Below are positions 55,085 through 64,000 of a stretch of DNA of 64,000 bases, piece by piece. Every line of letters begins with the position of its first letter. Position 1 is the stretch's first letter. Both the position numbers and the translations under genes were made by a program. The DNA lies in NCBI GenBank assembly GCA_963513935.1, contig OY740774.1, positions 82,112,890 through 82,176,889 of the forward strand. Direction: 5' to 3'. The notes under the pieces were generated by a model. That model worked only from the letters and a program-made list of their open reading frames with translations. It did not search any database and was not told the DNA's origin. This DNA comes from Aphrophora alni (lineage: Eukaryota > Arthropoda > Insecta > Hemiptera > Aphrophoridae).

Positions 55085-55338
55085 TAATATGACCCTCTTA
55101 CCAATTAATCTTTTTAAGATGATCATCACAACTGTAAATGACCAAACTAAGATTCGCTTAGTTCCAAACAAAAACCGGTAAGGAGCTGGCACTTTTAGAA
55201 CACTCTGTATACTGGTTTTTGATAATATAGGAAAAGTAAAATATTATAAGATACATACAGATAAATATTGTGACGCTGGAGAAGTCTGTAAGATTACGTT
55301 AACCAAAATGATCCATAAAAGATTATCACCAAAATATA

Positions 55339-55385
<47 letters not shown>

Positions 55386-55580
55386 GGTGTATCAGAGATT
55401 CATGGCAATCGAGCTATTTAAGTTGATCACCAGAACATAAAAGAAAACTATACACACAAACTAAGATTTCCAAAATGTCGTTATTTATTTCAACTGTTAA
55501 CAGGAAAAGAGAAAAGGCTGGGATTTTAAGGACATCCTGTATATTGGCTTCTGAAAAAGCAAATAATGAAATGTTATCAA
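55085..55580. repeat. Diverged direct repeat around an (AT)n tract
   Basis: GATGATCATCAC...AAACTAAGATTCGCTTAGTTCCAAACAAAAACCGG...GGCACTTTTAGAACACTCTGTATACTGGTTTTTGATAA (about 55119-55224) resembles GTTGATCACCAGAAC...AAACTAAGATTTCCAAAATG...GGGATTTTAAGGACATCCTGTATATTGGCTTCTGA (about 55420-55555). An (AT)n tract occupies 55343-55379 between them. The CTGTATA motif also ends the P elements. Confidence 0.5.
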
Positions 55581-56039
55581 AAGCATAATATTATTGATTA
55601 GGAATACAATTATAATGATTCAAACTAACATAGAAATACTTTGATCTACGCTAGAAACCAATCGTAAGTATTATTTGAACAGGGTTTGGAGAGGTTTATA
55701 CAACCCCACACCCCCTCTTACATTTCTGTCTGTCATTCAAGCATATAATTGAATAATTGAGGAGAAGCTGAGAAGCCAATTTACAATTTCTGTCCTCATT
55801 AAAACTTTTTATTCTATACAATTCATCTTTCATTGTTTTAACGGAACATTGCACTGATAATCCTTCTATAAAAGATTTATTAAGATCTGTTGAAATATGT
55901 TTTAGTCTAAAATTATTATTCTTATATCTCCCATTTATGTAGTATAAAGAATGTTATAAGATAGTTAACAAATCAATGTTTTATTTTGGCGAAATTTTTA
56001 GGTTCTCTTGTGGTTTATTGACAGATGTACGTGCAGTTC
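55581..56039. other. Spacer with an inverted M3 scrap
   Basis: About 55755-55860 on the minus strand contains ATTTTAATGAGGACAG-AATTGTAAA-TGGCTTCTCAGCTTCTCC, like part of M3. Otherwise unrecognised. Confidence 0.4.
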
Positions 56040-56350
56040 TGTATACCCCAAAGTAGGGTCAGTTTTTAATACAATTTTGTATGTAGGTATATTTTACCAT
56101 ATCGCGTGATGACTTTTATTTTTTTTGCTAAATCGATAACTATAAATTTGGGGGTAAACTATTTAAAACCAAAGCTAAAAGTTTCGAATTTTTCAAAATA
56201 TTTTTGAACTAACGATCCAAACAAACGTATTTCTTACCATCTTCCTAAAATTTTGGTTTGATATCTATCGATAAAAAACTAAAATATAGTAAGTAGAGTT
56301 TTCTTTTATAAAAGACGTAAATTCTCAAAATCAACCAAACCAATTTCCTT
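56040..56350 (-). repeat. Dispersed repeat family E, inverted copy
   Basis: The reverse complement contains GATGGTAAGAAATACGTTTGTTTGGATCGTTAG and a TTGATTTTGAGAATTT segment, in the order seen at 50570-50700 (TTTTGATAAG..., GAGATGACTACTCTAATATGTTTTGTTTGGATC). Confidence 0.4.
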
Positions 56351-56971
56351 GAAATTTTTGGTTAAATGTTAAAAATGAATTACATAAACTAATGAGTCAA
56401 ATTAATTGTAAATGAAATAAAATTAAGCCATTAATTTACAAAACAAACACGACACTGAACTGAGGAAGTGTTTTTGGGATAACCGACATAAGTTTTAGTT
56501 TCTTATTTAAATATATGAAAATGTTTCTACAAAGGCGGCATTGTATATTTTTCAAAATTTTTTTTTATTTATTACTCGTTTTCCATTTTGTTTGTGCAAT
56601 AAAACTTCAGTTGTTGTTTTGTTTTTGTTTTGGTATGTACAGACATAAACAGTATTGAAAATGTAATTATACAATATTATATTTATTAAACAATTTTAGA
56701 TTATAATATATACATGATTGTTTGTTTTCTAGTAAAAACAAGTTCCGTTCCGTTTAATACAAAACTCAGAGCTTTCAAGTAGATTATAAAATATTAAGGT
56801 GTTATAAACTCATTTAAAACTATAATTGATTATAGTACAAAATACTATTATTACATTAATTTACTTTGAATATATAAAGTGAATTAATAACATCTTAAAA
56901 TTAATCCAATATTAAGACAGGTGTTCAAACTAGCAGCTTATCTCTTCCAAAAGAAGCAGTAGTCTTTCCTC
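56351..56971. other. Unannotated AT-rich sequence
   Basis: No recognised feature. Confidence 0.5.
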
Positions 56972-57256
56972 TTAGTTATGCGCGGCATTTCTTAACGTGT
57001 TGACGTTTATCTCAGCTACGTTTTGAATAATTACTTTTTTTAGTTCTTCAAATCTTAAGATTGAAAGTTTTCCTACCCTCTTTATGTCTCCAACGGACCC
57101 GGTAGTTTCATAGTTACTAACTTTTAACGCGACTATACTGCGCAGTTCGTCCCTCAAACCGTTGCTAGTACGAAACTTTCTTAACTCGGTTGATAAACTT
57201 CGTTCACATTGATAACTCTGAATCGATGCTATGCTTGGTTGTAAAGGTAAAGTCAT
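56972..57256 (-). pseudogene. Transposase N-terminal (DUF4817/HTH-like) fragment
   Basis: A 94-codon minus-strand frame with less A/T at third positions than nearby ORFs. Residues ~26-60 (LRKFRTSNGLRDELRS..., VSNYETTGSVGD) and ~58-92 (KRVGKLS, FEELKKVIIQN, NVNTLRNAAHN) follow the order of the DUF4817/helix-turn-helix domain of insect mariner-type transposases: 'FR-YG', 'W---F-ETGSV-D-KR-GRPR', 'ENIE-VR--V--NP--S-R-AA'. The frame stops there, where the DDE domain should begin; the downstream minus-strand sequence does not continue the family. It is a truncated relic. The unrelated-locus DDE relic at 20560-21050 could be from the same family. An exon of a host gene is less likely, since no acceptor precedes it. 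Confidence 0.5.
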
Positions 57257-57860
57257 GATGGAATTAACAAAATATCCATTAATTGTAAACTACTACAAGT
57301 TTACCACCTACTAGATTAATGTGTTTGAAATTAGAAACCATAAGAATAATCGTTGCTATTATTCAATCGTTCACAAATAAACAATGAAAAAAAAAACAGC
57401 TGATATTTTAATAAATCCCAATTATATCTTTATACAATTAACAGTTTTACTCGGGGATTGGACAACAAATAGGGAAACCACAACCATTGAAGGTTTTAAA
57501 TTATTTTTGAAAGTCCCGGTATACCTCTAATAATAAATCAATAAAAAAAAATTAACATACCACGTTTTTAAAACGGACTAAAAAGTATAAAATAATTTTC
57601 ATGACCCTTGTACAATTTTGGGGGAGGAATGTTAGTGGCTATGGATATATTTGGAATACTTGGAGAGAAAAACGTGGGGCGCAGGCAATCTATGATAGTT
57701 GTTAAGGAGGAGTAAATAAATTAAATTACAGTGAATCTTGTTTCGTAAATCTCCTTGTATAGAAGAAGAATACTTTTTTGTCGACGTTATATTAAATTTT
57801 CTTTTCTTTCATATTATATGAATTTTATTGAAAGTTATGATGAATGGTCCTCCCTGAATA
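57257..57860. other. Unannotated AT-rich sequence
   Basis: No recognised feature. Confidence 0.5.
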
Positions 57861-57955
57861 CAAAATAGTATATTTCATCACTAGGACCAAAAGTGAAGCT
57901 TTTTAATACAAGATCAAAAAGCTTCTTTTGGTCCAAGTGATGTACTATATTTTTC
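57861..57955. repeat. Imperfect ~40-bp inverted repeat
   Basis: AGTATATTTCATCACTAGGACCAAAAGTGAAGCTTTTT (about 57867-57904) faces AAAAAGCTTCTTTTGGTCCAAGTGATGTACTATATTTTT (about 57916-57954), with a few mismatches, one small indel and a ~10-nt spacer. It is a small foldback or hairpin. Confidence 0.8.
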
Positions 57956-58492
57956 GTTATACTGCAAATAATATAAGAAAACAATTTCACAAAAACTAAA
58001 ATGTTGTAACCTATTTACCTTCAAATCGATTGTAACAGCTGTTTTAACGGTTATTTACAATCGAGAGTATCGGTTGTTTTTATAGATGCTTTACAATCGT
58101 TAATTATTTCGTACAAACGTAGTAACACCTGATGACTTCCACCTCAGCTGATGTTTTTAGGTCCTAGGACTAAAAAGAACAACTTTATCATCTCAATGAC
58201 TGTATTGAAAACAGCTGTTTTTGAAGCAGAATTTCGAAAAAGTGGTTTTTGGAAGTATGTCAGTTTATCACATCTGCAGTACACTACAGCACAAACACTT
58301 GTATATTATTCACATTGATATAAAAATGGTACAAAGTTATTCCATTTTTGGAATGTTTGTGCATGTTCTTGTTTATTTTGAATCGTTATGCATTTATGTA
58401 TGTAATTGTGTATGCGTGGTTATAGATGTGTGAATCATGCATGCTGCTCATAAAGTACTTATTCCATGTGATTTTCACAGTGATAAATTTTG
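57956..58492. other. Unannotated AT-rich sequence
   Basis: Two AACAGCTG(A/T)T-type motifs and an ACAATCG motif repeated three times (58025-58100) were noted. No gene was found. The ORF at 58221-58433 is not supported. Confidence 0.4.
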
Positions 58493-59750
58493 TAATACTG
58501 TATTATTATGTGCGCTACCACACTTTAGGAAATAATTCTGCAGGTAAGAGTAAAAAAGAATTATGAATAATTATTTTTCCAAAAACGATTAATTATCCAG
58601 ATATCCATCATTTTTTGTTTGTTTTTTTACAAAAAGATTATAACTTTGGAAATAGAAAATGATATTGAGTTTTGATTTAGTGAATGCATTTATTTTGTAC
58701 ATTTTCAAAATGGCGGCCATTTAAATATTTAGTATTGAATATTTTAAAAACCATCAACTTTACAAAAAAAAAATACAAGGAACAAAGCTTCAGTTTTTAA
58801 ATGAAAATAATACAGTTTTATATATTTTTTTCTGTAGGTCAAAGGTTATTGACAAAAAACTAGAAATTAATACATTCTTGGTAGTTTGTCTACAACGGCC
58901 AAGATTGACCTAGAACTATAATATTCTTAAATTCTAATATTTTTAGTGAAAAATTAAAATCCATTGCTTTGAATTGAATAAAAAATTCAAATGTGACTCT
59001 TAACTTTCAAAATGACACCAATTTAATTTTGTTCGTGCTAAATATCTAAAAACATATACGAAAATAAAATGATTCTAAATTGTAATTACTAAACAAATTG
59101 CAAACATAAAAATAAATATTATTTGAAGTTTCATTAATTTGTTTAATAAATATAATTTACATTTCTTTTATTTTTGTGTTTCGAGATATTTAGCATGAAA
59201 AAAATGAAATAGGGTCAATTTTGAAATAGTTAAGGGTCACATTTGAATTTTTTTTACCTAATTCAGAGCAATGATTTTAAAATTTCCATTAAAAATATTA
59301 GAATAAAAAAAAAAATAGGTTTTGCGTCATCAACCTGGGGTAATCTGTCAAGGAATTATTAGTGCTTTGTGTTTCCTCAATAATTCGGATACCATTTAAC
59401 TAACCAACAAAAAAAATGTTTTCTTTAAAAGAGGAAACTTTTTGTTTCTTGTGATTTTTTAATAAAGTGGATGGTTTGCAAGATGTTTATTATTAATTAT
59501 TTTGAAAGGCTGCCATTTTAAAAATATAGTCTTCATTTTAGGTACAATTATAAAACGGAACAAATAAAATGTTTACACTAAATCTGAATTTAATATATTT
59601 TCAAATTTATAATTTTCTTTGTGGAAAAAAAAGTGAAGAAGGATATACAGAACAAAGCGTTTTCGGAGAAAACATCTATTTTTATTTTTTTTATCCTGAC
59701 ACACAGAATCATTTCCTAAAGTTTTCCAGCTTACGACACACTCTGTATAC
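58493..59750. mobile_element. Long palindromic element P2
   Basis: The left end TACTGTATT...GCGCTACCACACTTTAGGAAATAATTCTG is a diverged inverse of the right end CAGAATCATTTCCTAAAGTTTTCCAGCTTACGACACACTCTGTATA (to about 59749), followed after one base by TTAA (59751-59754). Inside, AAAATGGCGGCCATTTAAATATTTAGTATTGAATATTTT (58708-58746) faces the inverse block near 59490-59525 (AAGGCTGCCATTTTAAAAATATAG). The right end matches that of P1 (6623-7891), so they are two members of one family; P2 is more eroded on the left, where no TTAA is visible. Confidence 0.65.
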
Positions 59751-60249
59751 TTAAATCCGAAGGTGAAAGTTAAATTATTTTGATTAATGTTTGCAATCCA
59801 AAAGAATTGTGTTTTTTATTGTGTTATTAGTTTTTTATTGTAATGGAACACCTAAGGCGGGCGGTACACCTTAGGGGCTCTATACTTCTCCATAATTCTA
59901 GTTATGTATATAATTGAAGTACATTCTTTTTGTTTCTTTTCTTCTCTCTTTTCTTTCGTTTGTGTATTTATTTATGTTTTACATTTTGCATATGACAACT
60001 GTATGCAAATATTTTTTGTTATATTATAGTAGCGTTTAGTTTAGTTTAATTTAGTTCTCATTTATCTCAAAATTATATTGGGTAATTTTTGTAAATAATA
60101 TATTTTTTTTATAATTTGATGGGTTCTGTTTGTTATCTTAACTTTTGTTATATGGAGATTAGTTTTGCTGGGTCTTGTACGTCGACTGAATTACTTAAAA
60201 TAAAGTGAAAATTAATATTAAAACTTGTAAAGTGAATTTATAAAAGACG

Positions 60250-60252
<3 letters not shown>
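59751..60252. other. Unannotated AT-rich sequence
   Basis: Within the presumed intron downstream of the minus-strand exon. No recognised feature. Confidence 0.45.

Positions 60253-60292
<40 letters not shown>
60253..60292. repeat. (AT)n microsatellite
   Basis: About 19 AT dinucleotides. No convincing inverted-repeat arms. Confidence 0.95.
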
Positions 60293-60295
<3 letters not shown>

Positions 60296-60634
60296 TGAAA
60301 ATGTTCATGAGAATTTACAAACCAAAAAAATTTTAATGGAAAACAAACATGGATGTCAAACTGTATGGTAATTTTCCTAAAAGTTTTGAAAACTATCAAA
60401 TTCTTGTCCAGCTTACAAAGCTGATGTCAAATAAGCTGATGTCACATTGTCGAGTCACAATTCTGTCTTCTATACACTACAACTCTGTACGAGCAGCGTC
60501 GAATTTATTACAATTATATAGAGAGAAATCTTATTTAACAACAGTGTGCTCCGAGTGACATGTCTGGCCTAACTTATGGTTTTATTTGCTTTTTTAACCA
60601 CAAACGCACATGATATTAAAATGAGTTTGTACTC
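60293..60634 (-). other. Presumed intron start, nothing recognised
   Basis: On the minus strand this follows the GTGAGT donor. The open frame continues to a stop at 60569-60571, but the residues encoded past the donor are A/T-driven and unlike the exon, consistent with intron read-through. Confidence 0.5.
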
Positions 60635-60636
60635 AC
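60635..60636 (-). other. Splice donor of the coding exon
   Basis: Minus-strand CTTCCTG|GTGAGTAC. The intron has the full GTGAGT consensus, and the point coincides with the end of the Ser/Pro-rich, well-composed frame. Confidence 0.75.
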
Positions 60637-61465
60637 CAGGAAGTTCCAAGAAGTTCGATGTTCTCCTCTGTCTGCCCCTGACCGTATTAGTGAAATTCAA
60701 AGGCGCCAGTTCCTCATTGGACATCTGCGACTCCCTACTACCTCGTCGCGACGCTAAGTAAGCTAAACCTCTCGGAGAACTAGGCCTGGATAGTGATGTT
60801 GCCATCGTTGAGCATTCATCATCAGCGCCCTTTGTATCCGTCGTTGAACCGATACTAGGACTTCTTGCAAGTGTACTAGGAGACTTCGGAGACTTTAACG
60901 GACTTTTTGGACTCTTAGGACCACTGAAAGAAAACTTCCTTTGTTTAGAAGTACCTGGACTTTTCATCGTAAATGAAGGACTCGGAGGGAAGTTAAAATA
61001 ATTAGATGAAGGAGTTTGTGGGGATTTCGGAGTAAAGCGAGGTGATTTCGTCTGAGGATCGGGAGATTTAGGAGTATAGCGAGGGGAAGATGGAGACGGT
61101 ATATTATAACTCCTTGGAGATTTCGGAGGACCTGTTATATCTGTGGGAGACTTTAACGGTAGATTAGGAGAGAAACTGTTCGACGAAGATCGAGACATAT
61201 GTCCTAGAGGTGGAACTGAATTATAGTGACTTAGATCTTTACAACGCGGGCGGATTTTACGTTTCACCGATTGTGAAGGACTTTTTGAAAAGGTATTCGT
61301 AGCGGGCGGGCTTTTCGGTTTACACAATTTGAAGTAGTTCTCCATTTCAGTTTTTGAATCGTCTACGAGTGTGACGTCACATTTTGAACCACGACGACTA
61401 CCGAGTCTACCTGAGGACATGGAAAAATTAACTTGTGAATTTGCTCCGGGGCTGTTGACGGCCAT
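60637..61465 (-). CDS. Ser-Pro-rich protein, N-terminal coding exon (partial)
   Basis: Start of an unidentified host gene. The ATG at 61465 has A at -3 and G at +4. About 276 residues are encoded before a CTG|GTGAGT donor (phase 1), and the rest must be in exons not found here. The protein is basic and apparently disordered, without signal peptide or membrane segment. Residues ~50-210 hold some 19 Ser-Pro dipeptides, mostly KSP, including PKSPKSPLKSPKSPS, plus three Thr-Pro: probable CDK/MAPK sites. RRGS appears twice and QRRTS once, in the PKA/AGC-kinase style, the last just before NFLELP at the exon end. The exon is much less A/T-rich than its flanks. Phosphosite-rich N-termini followed by a basic RRxS motif occur in insect RGK-type GTPases (Rad/Rem/Gem) and in some diacylglycerol kinases, but this is a guess from memory of the style, not a match. 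Without the splice, the frame would run 22 residues further. Confidence 0.85.
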
Positions 61466-61578
61466 CGTAATGTTATTGAATGTATTCTATGTTTTAATAA
61501 AGCGTTAAAGGTGCACTTTTTATTATTTTAACTGTAGAGAGTTTAAATCCATATCCATATCCACGATAAAAGTCCAAC
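61466..61578 (-). other. 5' UTR part of the coding exon
   Basis: 113 bp between the proposed acceptor and the ATG. It includes a short GGATATGGATATGGATTTAAA repeat-like stretch. An upstream ATGGATATGG (minus strand) is not in a long frame. Confidence 0.6.
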
Positions 61579-61580
61579 CT
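61579..61580 (-). other. Splice acceptor of the coding exon
   Basis: Minus-strand TTATTGTTTTTATTTTCAG|GTTGGACT, a strong T-rich tract ending in CAG. It implies at least one upstream, probably non-coding, exon at higher coordinates or beyond the window. Confidence 0.6.
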
Positions 61581-62419
61581 GAAAATAAAAACAATAAATT
61601 AATAATTTATTATTATTTAATAGTGTTTTTGAACAACTACTACTCTTGATAGTAGGTTATTTTTAAAGTAACACAAGAAAAAGATTATTCTACAGACTTG
61701 TACGAAATTTAGGATTTGTAGGTTTACAACCCTGCTGAAAATAAATCATTTAGAAACAGCTGATATAATTATTTTATTTATAATCTAAATGTTAATAAGA
61801 ATAAAGTAGGCAAACTTAAACTGTATTTAAATATAAAAATATGTCTTTTTTGTATATCCCCTGTGGTTTAAAAGTAGTTTTTAGAACAATGTCTATCTGT
61901 ATTAGTGTTCTACAACTAAAACTCGTAAATGATTTTAATGAAATTTGTTATGTGGACATATTTTAACAATATTGCGTCATATTTTTTCCTTTTTTTACAA
62001 CTCAAAAAATGGTGTGTAACTGTTATAGGAAAAAAATACATAATTACGATTTTATCAAAATCTACAAAAAACTACTTTTATTAAGTTTTGTTCAAGTGTA
62101 ACTTTTAAGGACCCAAACAAATAGTATTGGTAACTATATTTAAAAAACCCTGGTTCGTTTGTTATTGGTAAAAAAACAAAAATCGGCACTACCGATTTCG
62201 TTAAAAGTTTTGTTAAATGAAGTTTAATGACCAAATTCTTGTGCAAAATTGCAATTAAACCAATATTCGAGTTCAGGAATAGTTGAATAGAAAAAAATTA
62301 ACCTTGACCGTCCACATTAAAAGCTATATTTTAACAAAATACGATTTAGGCTGAAGACCTGATTTACATCAGAAGCGAAGCATGTTAAGGCCCTCATTTA
62401 AATATGTACTAGTTTCAAC
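61581..62419. other. Unannotated AT-rich flank of the gene
   Basis: Presumed upstream intron. No exon or promoter motif was recognised. The minus-strand ORF at 62055-62246 has no features of a real exon. Confidence 0.45.
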
Positions 62420-62545
62420 GTCGATGATTCATTTTCACTTTTTGATTGACAATTACTAAACTGACATTTAAAATGGCTATTAATTTTGGTTAGTTCTTAT
62501 TACGATTTGGAGATGGGTGAGTGAGAAACTTTGTGCATCATTTAT
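62420..62545 (+). repeat. Dispersed repeat family I, copy 2
   Basis: TCATTTTCACTTTTTGATTGACAATTACTAAACTGACATTTAAAATGGCTATTAATTTTGGTTAGTTC...GGTGAGTGAGAAACTTTGTGCATCA matches 8745-8860 in order. Confidence 0.5.
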
Positions 62546-63199
62546 TCATATTTATATTCATTATCATATATCGATAACAACTTATCTCCCTAAGAGATCC
62601 ACTGGAAAAAGTCTGTATTAAATAAAAAATACTTTTTTTTTGTTTCACGTATAACTGACTAAATATAACTGGCTAAAGCTACGATAATTGTTTCTTGTTA
62701 TTATTTGATTGTTGCTGGGTGTATCAGAAAGTGAATGCGATATTTTTGTTTTGTTTATTTAATTACGCTGTATAGTTTAAATTATTGTTTTAGAGTTTCA
62801 TACATTTATTTAAAATAATAAATACAGTTGCCTGTGATTTCCTGTAAAGCAAGATGTAACTTTTAACATATCAACGAATAAGTAATAATAAATAATAAGT
62901 AGTCAGATTATTTACGTTTCCAATCATTTTGGGCACCAAACAATAAGAACCAACAGTGGTGAGGTATGATAAGCAATTTAGTTAGGATAACCCGCTGAAC
63001 ATCTGCTTGTACAACCTGTTATGCAACTGAAGAAGCCTAAGTTAGCAGATACATCCTCTCAACCATTTTTAATCATCCCCCAACAGGTCATCCATGCAAG
63101 AGGTCTGCAGAGGAGTGGTAGGGTAAATATGCGTTTTAAGATAAGACTTTATGTAGTCTGTTTATGAAGTTCCCTCACCTTAACTTTTATATTTAAAAA
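62546..63199. other. Unannotated sequence
   Basis: A GC-richer patch at about 62980-63130 (CATCCTCTCAACC, CCCCAACAGGTCATCC) gave no recognisable frame. Otherwise AT-rich. Confidence 0.4.
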
Positions 63200-63980
63200 A
63201 AAAGAAACAAGCTATTTTCAGATTGTTAACTAAAACACCTAAAATTCTTTCACGATAGTTTGAAATTTTGTTACCCTTAAATGTGGAATTTTGGAGATAC
63301 TCAAAATTTTCAAATGGTAACCCGCATCTTGTGACATGGCTTAAAGGGGATTAAAAGACAAAATTAACGTCGCCCAAGTAGTTTTTTTGTAAGTTCCTAA
63401 CCAAAATAGCTGTTTAAAATGTGTAAAAATTAAAAAAAAAATTTAAATCGTAATTTCCTTTTTAAATAAACTTAAGAAACACAGTCTAAATATAAAATAA
63501 GAAAATTAATCAGTTTTTAAAACATTTGCTATACTAATATGAGAGAAGCATTTGAAGTTGAACTGAATTTTACCTGCCTCCCAAAAGTCTGGTACTTTTG
63601 GGCTCATTCAAAATATTTATAAAGAACCACATCATGTGACATATTAAATTAAAGGGCTTCTAATGTAAAACTAAGACGTCAAAAATGTGCACCAACTTTA
63701 TTTAAAATGTTATTTCAAAATTGTATTGGATTTTTACTGTTAGTAATTTACTGATAGTTACATTTCGTATTCAACTCCAGTTGGAAATTCATCATTATTC
63801 GGAATTAATCATAATGATTTTGTCCAAACGTTTTAAAATAATTTTATATTTTACTTAATTAAAACCTCAAATACATTTTGTGCCGCCATTTTGGTTAGGG
63901 TTATTTTTAACATGTCACAAGATGCTGGTCCCCTTTTGAAAATTTCCAATAATCCCTTAAAATTCTAAATTTGTTTGGAG
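63200..63980. repeat. Imperfect inverted repeat with an internal copy
   Basis: CTCAAAATTTTCAAATGGTAACCCGCATCTTGTGACATG (about 63301-63339) faces CATGTCACAAGATGCTGGTCCCCTTTTGAAAATTT (about 63912-63946). A third, direct version lies at 63606-63660 (CATTCAAAATATTTATAAAGAACCACATCATGTGACATATTAAATTAAAGGGCTTC). GCCGCCATTTTGG near 63883 recalls the P family. It is probably a foldback element whose right end may continue beyond the window. Confidence 0.6.
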
Positions 63981-64000
63981 TTGTGTGAAATTCCAATCTA

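Noticed and set aside
60569..60634. Final 22 residues of the uninterrupted minus-strand ORF as protein C-terminus
   Set aside because: A full GTGAGT donor precedes them and their composition changes abruptly to A/T-driven residues, so intron read-through is more likely than a true stop.
1..64000. Endogenous viral element or defence/toxin system
   Set aside because: No capsid, polymerase, envelope or toxin-like frame was seen on either strand. The only polymerase motifs belong to LINE relics.

Overview
The window looks like part of a large, AT-rich insect nuclear genome, most likely a non-dipteran one. The evidence is two degenerate arrays of the insect telomeric pentamer TTAGG/CCTAA (about 10115-10230 and 53999-54234), a typical insect-style Helitron, insect-type LINE and mariner-like transposase relics, long (AT)n and poly-A/T tracts, and almost no open coding sequence. 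There are no bacterial-style operons, no CRISPR array and no confident tRNA or rRNA gene. Because no search could be run, family names rest on motif recognition by eye.

Only one stretch looks like a real host gene: a minus-strand exon at 60637-61578. Its coding part (60637-61465) gives about 276 residues of a basic, Ser-Pro-rich protein, with a good acceptor upstream of the ATG and a GTGAGT donor at its 3' side. The rest of the gene should lie downstream on the minus strand, so much of positions 1-60600 may be its introns, but no further exon was found. It is unassigned; an RGK-type (Rad/Rem/Gem) small GTPase or a diacylglycerol kinase N-terminus are untested guesses.

Everything else is transposon-derived or unrecognised. 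0-8 kb: a tRNA-like SINE scrap, a foldback element (921-2890), an LTR-like repeat (3440-3830) and a 1.27-kb palindromic element flanked by TTAA (6623-7891). 9-26 kb: a perfect 166-bp-arm hairpin (9327-9712), a CCTAA array, several dispersed repeat families, and a decayed mariner-like transposase (20560-21050, minus). 26-30 kb: a 1.08-kb palindrome centred on (AT)n, a complete non-autonomous Helitron (27865-29673) and, 6 bp beyond it, a 91-nt microRNA-like hairpin. 30-46 kb: a dispersed composite repeat (called M here) in many copies and both orientations, three LINE reverse-transcriptase relics (31985-32420, 38790-39790, 39795-40640; the last split by a 285-bp MITE), and a tandem array of roughly 0.65-kb M units (44170-45660). 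46-60 kb: a 34-bp minisatellite, a second LTR-like copy, an (AT)n-centred inverted repeat, more M repeats, a TTAGG array, a DUF4817-like transposase N-terminus (56972-57256) and a second palindromic TTAA-type element (58493-59750). 61-64 kb: upstream flank of the exon and an inverted repeat near the edge.

No new multi-gene system was found. The features most worth following up are the hairpins (possible small-RNA sources), the Helitron/hairpin junction, the nested LINE/MITE arrangement and the phosphosite-rich exon. Dispersed families are labelled with letters (A, C, D, E, G, I, J, K, M, P) for cross-reference only; these are not database names.
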